From Inonotus obliquus (taxonomy: Eukaryota; Basidiomycota; Agaricomycetes; Hymenochaetales; Hymenochaetaceae), in the NCBI GenBank assembly GCA_032164295.1, contig JAJHTX010000004.1:2790001-2854000 (forward strand): 64,000 bases of DNA. The letters are read 5' to 3'. Positions 37,452 through 47,558 of this stretch are shown piece by piece; positions within the stretch are counted from its first letter, which is position 1, and each line of letters starts with the position of its first letter. The translations under genes were made by a program, and so were the position numbers. Under the pieces are notes generated by a model. The model was not told the DNA's origin, did no database searches, and saw only the letters and a list, made by a program, of their open reading frames with translations.

Positions 37452-38410
37452 TTAGGCCGCAAGCGATTTCTTCAACCTCTCCAACTCCCTCTCCTTATCA
37501 ATTAAGATATTTCTCCACTTATCCTGTTCGGTAATAATTATCTTCCTCGCAGTGTCAAGTCTCTCCGCCTCCTCCTGAATCATGACTTGAGTAAACTCAG
37601 GGGTTCCACCCGCTTTAGCATCTTTAATCGATTCAGGGTGAGCAATATTAAACGGAACCGGTCGCGTCTTTGATTTAGGAAGTGGTGTAGGTGGATGAGC
37701 CATAAGGATGTTAAGAAATGATTGAAAGGGATCGTTAAAGACGACTTCGTCGTATTGCCACGAATGGACTGGACCGGATTTCGCTGCTACGTCTGGAGGA
37801 GGGATTTCAGGTTCTCCACTTCCGACCGCGGTCCACGGGTGAAGTTTGAGGTGGTGATAGAGGAGGTATTGCTTTTCACCTGCTTCCTGGACGAAGTTGA
37901 TTCGGATTTGGATCTCGAATTCTCCCCATCTTTGAGGTACATGAGTATGGAGGTATTGTAGAAGGCTGGGATGATTGAGCATACCCTGTCTCAGTCACCT
38001 CGAACGGAGGTTTATCAACCACTAAACAATACTCAATCTCCGCTCACAAAACCAATTCGGAGCCACTCACCTCTGGTCGGATTCGGATATGTTTCATGCA
38101 ACTTGAACGTCACCCTCTTAATGAAATAACTAATATCATCCGCTCCGCCGACGATATCCGAATTAGGTGCAGAAGCTGCACTACGAACAGCTACAGTCCA
38201 TCTATGAGTGTGGTCTGCTTGTGTACTCGGTAATGAAGCGCGTTCGTCTGGGGAAAGGACAACTGCTGTGTTCCCGTAGATTATTGGTCTGTATATGCTT
38301 AAGCCCTGCGAGTTTAAGGGTACATAGGATACGATATGGTGTTAGCGGAAGGATGGATGGAGGGAAGGAGAGGAGGGACGTACTCTTACGCGAACGCGAT
38401 CGTTGGACAT
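37452..38410 (-). CDS. YAF9: YEATS-domain protein Yaf9
   Basis: Shared subunit of the SWR1 and NuA4 chromatin complexes that reads acylated histone H3. The last large exon (37452-about 37980) carries WGEFEIQIRINFVQEAGEKQ, YLLYHHLKLHPW, FNDPFQSFLNILMAHPPTPL and a C-terminal coiled coil (WRNILIDKERELERLKKSL). Upstream exons read IYGNTAVVLSPDERASLP, ADHTHRWTVAVRSAASAP, NSDIVGGADDISYFIKRVTF and KLHETYPNPTR, which is the YEATS fold including the strand-loop region that binds the acyl-lysine. The start MSNDRVR at 38410 is short and matches family form; a longer in-frame Met near 38474 is possible. The divergent neighbour COX7 starts 135 bp away, and ATR converges with 133 bp between stops. Confidence 0.92.
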
Positions 38411-38545
38411 TTTGAGATGTTGAGTTATCGAATTTCGAGACGCGGCGTGAAACGGTTCGGGTAATCCCGGACATCCTACCACCTACCACAACTGAAGTCG
38501 TTCATCCAATTCCACTCTGTTTATTTCTTTCGTCTCCTCATCACA
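38411..38545. promoter_or_regulatory. Shared divergent promoter, YAF9/COX7
   Basis: Only 135 bp separate the YAF9 and COX7 start codons, the tightest divergent gap in the window. No defined element was recognised. Confidence 0.45.
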
Positions 38546-39005
38546 ATGGTCCTCGGCTACCTCGTAAACAGTACGTCTTTTATTCGTATCATATACATCT
38601 GGGCATATTTCTAACATTGTTACAGTCCCAAACAAAGTCCCCGAGAGGCAAAGGTTGTACCAGGTTCGCAACACCTCACTCACCTGCAACAATATTCTCG
38701 TCCCAACCTATTTGCTACGCTACACAGAACAACCTTAAACCACTTCACTACCGTGGACCACGCGCAAATCTCTACATCAGTTCGTATACTACCATTTGTC
38801 CTTTGGAGATGAGGATATTAACGGGAGGTGTTGCCTACAGCGACTTGGTTCACGGGTCTGGCCGTTGGACTCGCTGGTGTTAGTTATGGCGTGGTCCAGT
38901 TAGTGCTTGTGCGTATTTGTTACTAGCCTAGGTTCACCATGTGGATGGATTAATGACTGATCGATGTGTTGTTTCTTCGTGCAGGGAAAGGGTAAAGGAG
39001 AATGA
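38546..39005 (+). CDS. COX7: Cytochrome c oxidase subunit 7 (COX7a-like)
   Basis: Small inner-membrane subunit of respiratory complex IV. Five exons reassemble by eye into 67 residues. ATG 38546 opens MVLGYLVN. The next exon reads IPNKVPERQRLYQ, then NNLKPLHYRGPRANLYI, then TTWFTGLAVGLAGVSYGVVQ with LVL, and a last exon GKGKGE with TGA at 39003-39005. The matrix-side KxxxxxRQxLYQ and KPLxxRxPRxxLY segments, followed by one transmembrane span, match yeast Cox7 and animal COX7A. Introns begin gtacgt, gttcgc, gttcgt and gtgcgt. No single reading frame is long enough to reveal this gene. The COA3 assembly factor lies just downstream on the same strand. Confidence 0.82.
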
Positions 39006-39371
39006 GGGGCGTGTCTTTCTACCTGTACCCGAATACAATAATCACAATCGTCAATCCAAGCTGGACATATTCTACCAGTGCCGGCAATAAGCAAACTTAG
39101 CTTTCATGGTCTCAAATGGTCAAATGAGATGCACGCTTGTTTCACTGGTCTCTGTTCGAGTGTCTAATCAACTAAGAAGAGTGTGTCCACTGAGACTGGA
39201 CGTTCCTCAATAGCTTCTTCATTCTCTGATCCATATTTGATTGTAATGTTGAGTAGCAATGGTCCGAAAGACAGTGTATCAAGTAAGAATCCTTGAAAGA
39301 ATGAATTTATAGACGAGCTTCCGCATCGCGGCACGCCCATCCGACGGGAGAACGTTTCACTCTTGACCACC
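39006..39371. other. Intergenic, COX7 to COA3
   Basis: 366 bp holding the COX7 3' region and COA3 promoter. A minus ORF overlapping the COA3 start (39164-39409) is a shadow without domains. Confidence 0.5.
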
Positions 39372-39757
39372 ATGTCCAGCAACTGGGTCTCTCGAAAAGA
39401 AATAGACAAACAATACCGTCCAAGAGGCTACGTCAGTATCTAACCGCAAACATCCTTACTTTCATACTTACGCCTTCCTATATACCTTTAAAATCGAATC
39501 CACAGGGTCTCTCCCCAGGCCTCCAACGCGCCCGAGCACCTTTTCGGACTCGAAATACAATAACAGGGCTAGCAATAGGGACGTTCGTGGTTAGCGTATG
39601 GGCTTATTCCATTAGTGCTGTTAAGCAAGATACGTTTGAGGATTTGGATGATGAGGCGAAGGAGTTGCTTCGGGCTAGGATGGCTGATGAGAGAATAAGG
39701 AGGGAGGTTAGAGAGAAGGAGGGGAAGGGAGATGGGCAGACGGGTTCGAAGAAGTAG
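39372..39757 (+). CDS. COA3: Cytochrome c oxidase assembly factor 3
   Basis: Inner-membrane factor that binds newly made Cox1 and links its translation to complex IV assembly. Two exons give 103 residues. ATG 39372 opens MSSNWVSRKEIDKQYRPRGY. A 74-nt intron at 39432-39505 (gtcagt...cacag) follows. Exon 2 reads GLSPGLQRARAPFRTRNTIT, one membrane span GLAIGTFVVSVWAYSISAV, then KQDTFEDLDDEAKELLRARM and a charged tail ending QTGSKK at 39757. The LSPGLxRAR-PFRxxN-ITG entry, single span and VKQDxFEDxDEEA exit are the COA3/CCDC56 pattern. The gene is tandem with COX7. Confidence 0.87.
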
Positions 39758-40250
39758 GTTGGGAATGGGATGGTGATGATGGTGTGTGTTTCGTTGAACG
39801 GTATCTGGATTGCTTTGCTGAATGTTGACGATCTCCTAGCACTCACCCGATCAACGTCCGTTTCCACTACACAATATCATGGCAACTCTTATACAATATG
39901 AGAGGTACATTATTCCCCTCATGCAGATATCGCATCATGATACAAACTCTTCATTTTGTTGGTCCCCACGATTCGACGACATTTCAATCTGCTATCTAAA
40001 TACATATTCTCCTTTCAAATCAAATGTTCACCATGCAGCAAGCCAAATTGTTCAGCATCTCGACGGATGAAAAGAGCGAAAAGATCAGATGTTTTCTTTT
40101 ATAGCCTAGATTCTTAGGTTGACCCCCCCTGGGTCAGTGCAATGAGGGAGTGGACGTGTTGTGGCAGGCTCTTCTTTGCCCAGCAAGAACGAATCGAGGT
40201 CAATCCACTAGAGAAGCAAGTAAGAGGAACCTTGAATTACTGATGAGATG
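39758..40250. other. Convergent intergenic 493 bp
   Basis: COA3 and the RNase III gene end into this spacer. It contains a C7 homopolymer run near 40123 and no supported gene. Confidence 0.5.
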
Positions 40251-42086
40251 TCAACACGTACAAGTGGTTGTGATTCCAAGTTGCACCAAAGCCTCTCTAG
40301 CCGCTTCACTCTGAGCTGCTTTCTTCGTATTCCCTCGCCCAACTGCAATTTGTTGACCATCCACATTAGCTTTAACAGCCCAGATCGGTGTCATCTTCGT
40401 TCCTACATCCTTAACCTCTTCAAACTTCCATTCGACTTTCATGTGCTTCTGTTGTAAGTACGTGTTAAAAAGAGATAAATGTCCCATGCAGTTGCCATTC
40501 TGATTCGCCTGTGGTAGATATTCGTAGTAGTTAGGATGGATTGCTTCTGAAGGTTGATGCTCGTACGGTACGTGTGGAAGGGATGGAGAGGGCGGTGGAG
40601 AGGGGAGGCCATGCTGGTCCCGACAGACGCGATAGGCTTCTTTCACGTATGGTAGAAAGAGTTGTATAAGCCATTTCCGCACGACATCAAGGCCTTGGTC
40701 TTTGTACAACCCGCCGATGTACGCCTGTAGGAAGGTCTAGGCCATCAGTACGCGGACAGCCTCTGACTGTCTGAAAGACTACGTGCCTCGAAGACATCCG
40801 CTAGAGAGCAGGCCGGAATTAAGCTACATGGACGGACATATGGATAAGGAACACACCTTGAACGTTTAGTGACGACCTAAGGCTCATCGCAGAAGCCTTC
40901 GCGACGCGAAGTTTCTGTGGGATACCGTACTTGGTGGAACTATTTAAGGACGATTGCACAGATGTCATCAGAATCCTGTACGAAACTACTGCCACCGGGA
41001 TGGCAACTTACATGTCCGCGAGATTGGCGTTTGCAACGACCATGCCCTTTATTTTCTGCGGACAGAAGCAGAGATCAGTACATGGAACCGATCAAAAACG
41101 ATACGGGCTTACTGTACAGGGACCCACTCTCAGATTGGGATAACAGTCTCGGACAAGGTCCGTAACAACATGCCCTAGAACAGCGTCACCTTGAAACTCC
41201 AATCTTCAGATTATTGGCCAGTAATTGTTGTGATCAAGCAGATCAGATACCATCAATCCAGGCAAGAGATGTATCTCATGTCAGCACGGAACCTAAAAAA
41301 ACATCAAACAAAAATCAGAACAATGCTTACACTTCATAGTCCGGAGACGGATCATCAGGGTGGTCCTCAAACTCATGCCGAGAGCGACCGTGCACAGAAC
41401 GGTGTGTGAAGACCTGCGAGCGAAGAGCCTCATTCACGATATGAGGTAAAGGGGGCAATCCGCCCGTTGCCTCTAAGTCTGGCCTTGATGAAAAGAAATA
41501 AAAAAAACCGGATCAAGATGGTTACTATGCAGGTCTGAATCATGATGGATACTCACTTGAGAACAAGCATTTCAGGATCGACTGAGTCGCTCTCAGCAAG
41601 AAGTACAAAGTAATCGACCTCTTCTTCTAGAATGGCGTCTTCACCCGCAACAACCTCACTTGCAGGGTCTGTAGGCGCTTTGGGTGGCGACCACGATGGT
41701 AGGGAAGAGGACGATGAAGAGGATGAGGTGGAATACGAGCGGAAAGAAAAGGCGTCTAGGGCAAGATTGCGTCGAATGGTGACGAAGCCTTTGTTGATAC
41801 TCTCCGACAAACTCCGCCTGGTACTAGTTCCAGTTCTGGTGGTGGTGGTTGTAAGGACCAATTTGTTGATTCCCTCGCTGGGAATGACAGTAGAAGTTTT
41901 ATCACATCTACTAGCGATGTGCCGGGCCTGAGATTGATTAAAGCGTCCTAGACACCGGCGTGAGTGGTGTGTCAATAGGAATGCCAATATCAAAGAGCGT
42001 GGTGAATTTGAGCCAGTAGGAGAAGCTCGAGCAAGGGACGGAATACCACGCCCTCGGAGGCTGAGGTAGTGCATTGCTGGAGCCAA
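40251..42086 (-). CDS. RNase III with dsRNA-binding domain
   Basis: Double-strand-specific endoribonuclease. ATG 42086 opens MAPAMHYLSLRGRGIPSLAR, an Arg/Ser-rich leader of about 60 residues without acidic residues. The catalytic domain is spread over short exons: DLEATGGLPPLPHIVNEAL, RSQVFTHRSVHGRSRHEFED, then EVLEFQGDAVLGHVVTDLVR, RVGPCT, KIKGMVVANANLAD, KYGIPQKLRVAKASAMSLRS, ADVFEAYIGGLYKDQG and LDVVRKWLIQLFLPYVKEAY. The E-x-L-E-F-x-G-D and DVFE residues expected for metal binding are present if the splice between 41331 and 41203 is right. The C-terminal dsRBD shows WKFEEVKDVG, PIWAVKANVDGQQIAVGRGN and TKKAAQSEAAREALVQLGI, ending at 40251. The leader resembles a mitochondrial presequence, so a mitochondrial RNase III is possible; a nuclear Rnt1/Pac1-type role is the alternative. 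Confidence 0.85.
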
Positions 42087-42397
42087 GGAACTTAATAATA
42101 TCGGTATATCTGAGTTTTCCTGAGGTGAGCGAGTATGGTATGATGCCGAGTGGTAGACCTGAAAAAGTGTACTGGAATGGAAAGAAAGATGAACTCGCGT
42201 TAGCTACCGACAACAAATCACCATCAAGCACTTCCTTTTTCGTTTCTCATTTTCATTTCTTTCGAGTACATCAACACAACAAGTAAAAGTACAGAAATTC
42301 CTGAATTTTATCGATTGAATACAAGTATACAATAGAAAATTACGTCCTTTTTCATGAAGCAGTTACCTCCTGTAACACTTTGACATGCGATTCACTT
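42087..42397. other. Intergenic 311 bp
   Basis: Between the RNase III start and the PAPS reductase stop, both minus-strand genes. A/T-rich in part. No gene is visible. Confidence 0.5.
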
Positions 42398-43424
42398 TCA
42401 AGTTCGGCACCTCCCTGCTTGGTCCTTCTCCCGTAATCTCGCCTCTCGCTGATGATCGAAAGACATCAGATACACCAGATACGGAGAACTGCCATACTCA
42501 AACAAAGAAAAGAACATACCTTATTCTTCAAGTATTGCAATCGCATTTTCAGATAATCCTCATGAAGTCCGCATTCAGTCTTGTCCGTCCTACCAGCCCA
42601 TCGTCCGGCACGTTCTCCTTCATCACCCTCTCCGGATTTTTGCGTGCTGTGCCAATCGCCAATACTCTTGTATCCCTGATCAAGAAGCGCGTTCCTGGGT
42701 ACATTGTTTTCATTGATATGCGTCTGGACCGCAGCAAAGTTCCAAGAGAAGAGCGGATTGAGTTTGAATAAACCCGTGGAATCAACTTCGAGAGGCTGAA
42801 GTTCCCTGCGTGCCGCTCCCTGAGAGGCCCGTCGCCCCGTGATGACAGATTGTACATTCAGTTCTGTGTATGCTCTTCTGGCAGGTTCGACCTATGTGTA
42901 CGGAAGCATCGGTTATTAATACATCCATGTGCATTGATGGAAGCAATAAGAAGAGGGGAAGTACTGGTTGACTTCTATTACAGGAGATAGCAGTTTGGAA
43001 AAATGAAACATGCCTTGACGAGGAAATCATATGTCGACTCGTCTCGTTCCCATAATCGTTCACCATGCTTCGCCTCAAAGTCCGCTGTAGTGTCGCAACC
43101 TTGGGGCTTGTATACATGCACATCGCGCCCATAGTTTTTCCTGACTTCTTCCACCAGATCGAGGGTTTCCTTGAAGTGATACAAGGTATCGATGAAGATG
43201 AGCGGTGGTAGATTGGACGTCAGCTTGCTAAGCATGTCTAACTGGACGAGACCAGTCAGACCAAACGCAGTCGTCTGATGCAAGTTAGGAAGATTCTCGA
43301 GACCCCATTTGAGAATCTCTTCAGCAGAGAGTGTGTGCAGATATGCGTTGATTTGTTCAAGCAACTGAGGGTCGATGGGAGATTGCAGAGGCTTTGGATG
43401 AACTGGTTCAGAGACGGCAGACAT
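42398..43424 (-). CDS. MET16: Phosphoadenylyl-sulfate (PAPS) reductase
   Basis: Thioredoxin-dependent reduction of PAPS to sulfite in sulfate assimilation. ATG 43424 opens MSAVSEPVHPKPLQSPIDPQ. The exon ending near 43015 carries EEILKWGLENLPNLHQTTAF, GLTGLVQLDMLSKL, PLIFIDTLYHFKETLDLVEE and VHVYKPQGCDTTADFEAKHG. The next exon reads ELNVQSVITGRRASQGAARR, ELQPLEVDSTGLFKLNPLFS, WNFAAVQTHI, DQGYKSIGDWHST, and the catalytic-cysteine block GRTDKTECGLHEDY near 42570. A final intron (gtatgt near 42515) leads to a short basic end ending CRT at 42398; reading straight through would instead stop after about 20 more codons. GRRASQG and the single KTECGLH cysteine identify PAPS rather than APS reductase. 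Divergent from SPT3 with 197 bp between starts. Confidence 0.93.
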
Positions 43425-43621
43425 TATCTGGAGGATAATCAGGAGATTTTGCAGGATAAAGTAGACTGTCGAATAGCATGGCGAGTTTTTATAAGCTGTA
43501 TACCGTTGAAGGCAAGAATGGCGTGCTAGTCGGAGTCTGAGAGGAGAGAAAGAGTCTGAGCATTGTATTACATAATAATATACATACATGACCCAAAAAG
43601 AGAAGTAGATCTTCGTCGATC
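43425..43621. promoter_or_regulatory. Shared divergent promoter, MET16/SPT3
   Basis: 197 bp between the two start codons, without any supported ORF. No specific regulatory motif was recognised. Confidence 0.45.
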
Positions 43622-45016
43622 ATGCCGATCATCAACCGTGTCAGGGATTACGGATGTTCTTTGACGCCGACGACAGTGATTACAGATATGTCAGCAACAA
43701 TCCCTATAAAAAAGGTCTTTCTCACCGCACCCGAAGAGCGCAACATGAGGGAGTACAAGTATACCCAGGAAATTTCACAGATGGTATCAATCACTTTCAT
43801 GGCTCAAGTGGCTCTTTACTCACCTCTGCTTTGCTAGATGTTTGTCTTTGGGGAGGTACAAGATCCTAACGTAGAGACCGTCAATCTCGTGGAGGATATC
43901 GTCCGAAGTCAAATCATTGAACTCGTGCGTATTTCATTCCTCACGGCGTTCTATGGTCAGCTAAACATACCTACATACGATAGATCATCCAAGCCCGTGC
44001 TTTAGCAACTAAACGTGGCGCACGATACCTAACAGCCGAAGACCTTATATTTCTCATTCGCCATGATCGAGCGAAAGTCAATCGGTTACGGACGTATCTT
44101 TCATGGAAGGACGTCCGGAAACATGCTAAAGACTCTGGTGGCGATGGGGGTGGAGCAGTTGAAGTTGAGAACCTTGATGATAATGCTGATGGTTCGTCCG
44201 TCTCTCTTTTTACTCTGCAGGATTAGAGCGTTAATAACCCGGTATGACGCACGTTGATCACTACAGACAATGCGCCGAAAGCACAGAAGATCACGGTGAA
44301 ACTACCTTGGGAGATCACCGCGATGTACTCCGAAGTACTAAAGCAAGTAGGCCGTCAATCAGAAGAAGAGGAAGATGAAGACGATCTTGAAGCTCACGAA
44401 GCTTCAATCCAACGTCTAAAGGAAGCAGACGATGCTACACGACAAATGACCAGAGAGGAATACCAGCACTACTCGGATTGTCGTCAAGCCTCGTTCTCGT
44501 ATCGCAAAAGTATGTTGTTAACTCATTCACATTCCTCTACAAAATTAAAAATTAACGGTTCTATGCGTGTCTATAGCAAAACGTTTCCGTGAATTTTTGA
44601 ACCTCCCACCTGCACTCGACCTCAAGAATGCTGACGATACAATCGACATTGTCGGTTTCCTCGCATTCGAAATGGTCCGAGCGCTCACAATAGGCGGACT
44701 CGATGTCAAAAAGACTTTAGAAGAAGCTCAAGTCATCGAAGACCATACTTCACCCATGCTCGGTAAACGTAAAGCCAGTGGTGCTCTGGATGGTGGAAAT
44801 AGTAAACGAAGAAGAGAGGATGACGATGATCGAGAAGATGCACCGCTACCTGTATCTTCTTTGTTCTTACCACCTCCGGAAGCGAGAACTGCGTTGTTGC
44901 CCGAACACATTCAAGATGCTTTTGCTAAGATGCAGAATGACTGGGCACATCATCGTTCTGCGGGTATGCGAAATTGGAGAGGAGGGCTTGTGAGGACGGG
45001 TGTCAGTCTTATTTGA
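43622..45016 (+). CDS. SPT3: SAGA subunit Spt3
   Basis: Histone-fold subunit of the SAGA coactivator that delivers TBP to promoters. ATG 43622 (MPIINRVRDYGCSL) is the first in frame; a Met at about 43688 is also possible. The conserved part starts YKYTQEISQM, and after an intron continues MFVFGEVQDPNVETVNLVED, IVRSQIIEL, then IIQARALATKRGARYLTAED, LIFLIRHDRAKVNRLRTYLS and WKDVRKHAKDSGGDG. A second half reads ITVKLPWEITAMYSEVLKQV, an acidic stretch, ATRQMTREEYQHYSDCRQAS, FSYRK, then AKRFREFLNLPPALDLKNAD, DTIDIVGFLAFEMVRALTIG and a basic/acidic segment, ending GVSLI at 45016. Two histone folds in one chain with FSYRKxKRFREF is the Spt3 pattern. Five or so introns of about 50-60 nt. Confidence 0.94.
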
Positions 45017-45333
45017 AGTATTTATTTTGTTTTAATCTCGCTGTTCTTTTGCTTTGCATACTTCTTTATTATCTCTTTCACTTCTGCTTTCCTCGTTTAT
45101 TTATTTCTTCCTTTCTCTTTCTCGGATCTGTTTGATGGTATTGTTTTTTCATTATCTGTACGACCTCTATGTACATGTAACAATGTACTTGTACTTGCAA
45201 AGATTTACAATTTACATGCTTTGGGAGCTCAACACAATCCGCACGAGTCAAGAATATACATGTATGCTATACCAGAACAAAAGAACATGAAGTCCAGTTC
45301 CGTTTTCGTATTCCAAGAATTAAAAAAATAAGG
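45017..45333. other. Convergent spacer, T-rich
   Basis: 317 bp between the SPT3 and DDI1 stops. The plus strand is strongly T/C-rich from about 45020 to 45150, consistent with 3' UTR sequence. No gene is visible. Confidence 0.5.
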
Positions 45334-46925
45334 CTAGAATTGGAAGAGCATTGAAGCAGCATAGTCCACATTTCCATTCATAGCATCTAATGCTTGGATT
45401 GCATCTTCGCGTGTTGCACCAAGATCCATCAGAGTTCGGATACTTGCTTCGGGATGACTGCTTGTCGTTCGACTGGCTGTGGGTCGTGCCGACGTAGAGT
45501 TGGAGCCAAGTGTCCGACCGGTACCCGGGAAGGGTTGCTCTGGAGGTTTAGCAACGGTGCTCGGACCTGTACCCGCACTTCCACTTCCACTCCCACTCGC
45601 ACCCACCCCTTGAGACGCAGGAGGATTACTAGCTGCAGTAGGCGACTGCGGCTTCGGGTTCTCAAACGCACGAGCTTGGTCCTGTAACTCATGTTCCGCA
45701 AGGAACCTCACCTCCCTCCCACTTATCCTCAATACATTCTTCTCCAAGTCAATACACGCCTGATGAGCTTTAAGCATGTCTAATCCGAATAGAAGATCAA
45801 CGTCTCTGCCTTCCATGACTGTGAAGGCGCAAGGGAGGTGGAGGTCCGAGAGTTTGAGCTGAGCGGAGTGGATGCGACCGAGGATGTTTGCTGTTCCTAC
45901 TCCTCGGGCCACACCTGAGAAACGTCGGTCAAGGAGACGCATAATTCCGCAGCGCTCTGCGCATCCGGGGCTCACTGGAAGACATAGGATTTTGAGACAT
46001 TGCAGGCTTCTTTGCTAAGACGAAAAACTCACTGATGGTTTGCTGAGCACCGCTGTCCACAAAAGCTTTAAGCGGTGTTCCATTGACCTCAACTGGAATG
46101 CTACGATGAAATTACTAACCCATGCTCTAGAACCCGTTCTGAAACAATAACTTACTAAAGCATCGTAACCCTTCCAAAGCTTTCCGGTTGATACTCCAAT
46201 GCATGGGCCAAGTTCTCCATTACTGCCTGTTGACGAATCGCCTCTTCTATCTTTCGCTGAGCATCGATGTCGTACGGATCATCATTCAGTCTCTCAATCT
46301 CGTGTTGTTGCGCGAGCTCAGCCTGCGCCATCCGTTGTCGCGTCTGACTTAAAAGCTCCCCGAAACGTTGTGGGTTATTTGTAGCGGCCTCTGCAAGCTC
46401 TGGTTGCGTCTAGCATGACACGTATCATGTGAGTTTGTCTGGATATATGCACAAGGAGATAGCATTGGGACGTTACCTCGCGTAACTGACGCATGAGATC
46501 CGGATCACCAAGGAGTTGTAGCCGCATCATCTCAGCGTCCTGTTCTAAGGATCTGTCCGATGCCGAGGGATAGTCAGCTCCGAGCCTCCCTTGAACTGAC
46601 GTTTCAAACACACCGTCCCGCCACAGTAACTTTTCGCCGTAACACCAGAACAGCATCATCCCCAACACCCAGCTCGGCCATAGTTGCTTTTGGTCTATTC
46701 AGATCATGACCATCCCAGGAGATGCTCTGTTCGCTCTTTGGGATACCTGACTGTCCAAGTCCATCAACTCCGTTCAGACCGGCTCTTTGCCTTTCGTACG
46801 AGGACAAGGTAAATACTGAAACACACCTCGGCTTCGAGTAGCGCCATGATATCCTCCAAGCTCATTTGTGGGTCAATCTCCATCACGAACGACTGACCCA
46901 TGTCGTTTACGAACGTTAGACGCAT
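45334..46925 (-). CDS. DDI1: Ddi1 ubiquitin receptor and aspartic protease
   Basis: Shuttle protein that brings ubiquitinated substrates to the proteasome. ATG 46925 opens a ubiquitin-like domain (MRLTFVNDMGQSFVMEIDPQ, MSLEDIMALLEAE; then ATMAELGVGDDAVLVLRRKV). The middle reads EIERLNDDPYDIDAQRKIEE, AIRQQAVMENLAHALEYQPE and SFGRVTML. The retropepsin-like domain has IPVEVNGTPLKAFVDSGAQQ with the catalytic Asp in DSGA, GVARGVGTANILGRIHSAQL and VDLLFGLDMLKAHQACIDLE. A Ser/Pro linker leads to a C-terminal UBA domain (LMDLGATREDAIQALDAMNG, NVDYAASMLFQF). All three Ddi1 domains are present and the protease aspartate is intact. About five introns. It converges on SPT3. Confidence 0.95.
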
Positions 46926-47558
46926 TGCCGTTGAGGGTAACAGGAGTGGGAGAAGAACGGGATGGAGGGGCAAGTACCGAAGTATCAAAGGGAATTTATA
47001 TTGGAAACTTAGGCTGTGCCTCGATTTTGTTGCGTTTGTCAGATAAAACTCCTTCCGTCAGTGTATTCCCAGGATATACTTTGCGATGTTTTGTTAGCGA
47101 GTGCGTTTGCTCTTATGGAAAAAGATTGGTGTGAAGCGAAGTTTGAAGCGAAGATATGGACTTTGTCTGTCGATCCTATCCCTTATAAAGAGAACATCCC
47201 AGTAAAGGCGATCGTCACCACCACTACCTTCTATTCTTTATTTGTCCTCAAGACGCGTAAGTTATCGTACACGCGTCCCTCTGACGCGACTCGTTATGAC
47301 TAGTATTACTATACAGAATCTACGTATGCTCTTGGTTAATCCAATGGTGCATTAATAGGTCCCCGAGACGCCCGTCTCCCCATCTGACTGCGCGCAAATG
47401 CGGACCTGAGCCCCTCATGAATAATCATTTCACTTAGAAATCTAACAATCAAGTGACTCACAATCTAGAGCCTGTCCCGCGGGTATTCATAAGCGCGCTC
47501 TCGAGTGTAGAGGATAGGCTCGTCTCCACTGTGGGATAGGTCTTCAGTAAAAGCCGTA
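46926..47558. other. Intergenic 633 bp
   Basis: Promoter of DDI1 and 3' region of ATG29, both on the minus strand. Plus-strand ORFs around 47016-47303 are short and domain-free. Nothing else is visible. Confidence 0.45.

Noticed and set aside
42549..42600. Apparent frameshift before the PAPS reductase active-site cysteine
   Set aside because: My first reading dropped two bases. Re-reading the plus strand at 42581-42590 gives GRTDKTECGLHEDY in one frame with the preceding exon, so the gene is intact.
46868..47303. Plus-strand ORFs upstream of DDI1
   Set aside because: They overlap the DDI1 first exon and its promoter, are short and show no recognisable protein features.
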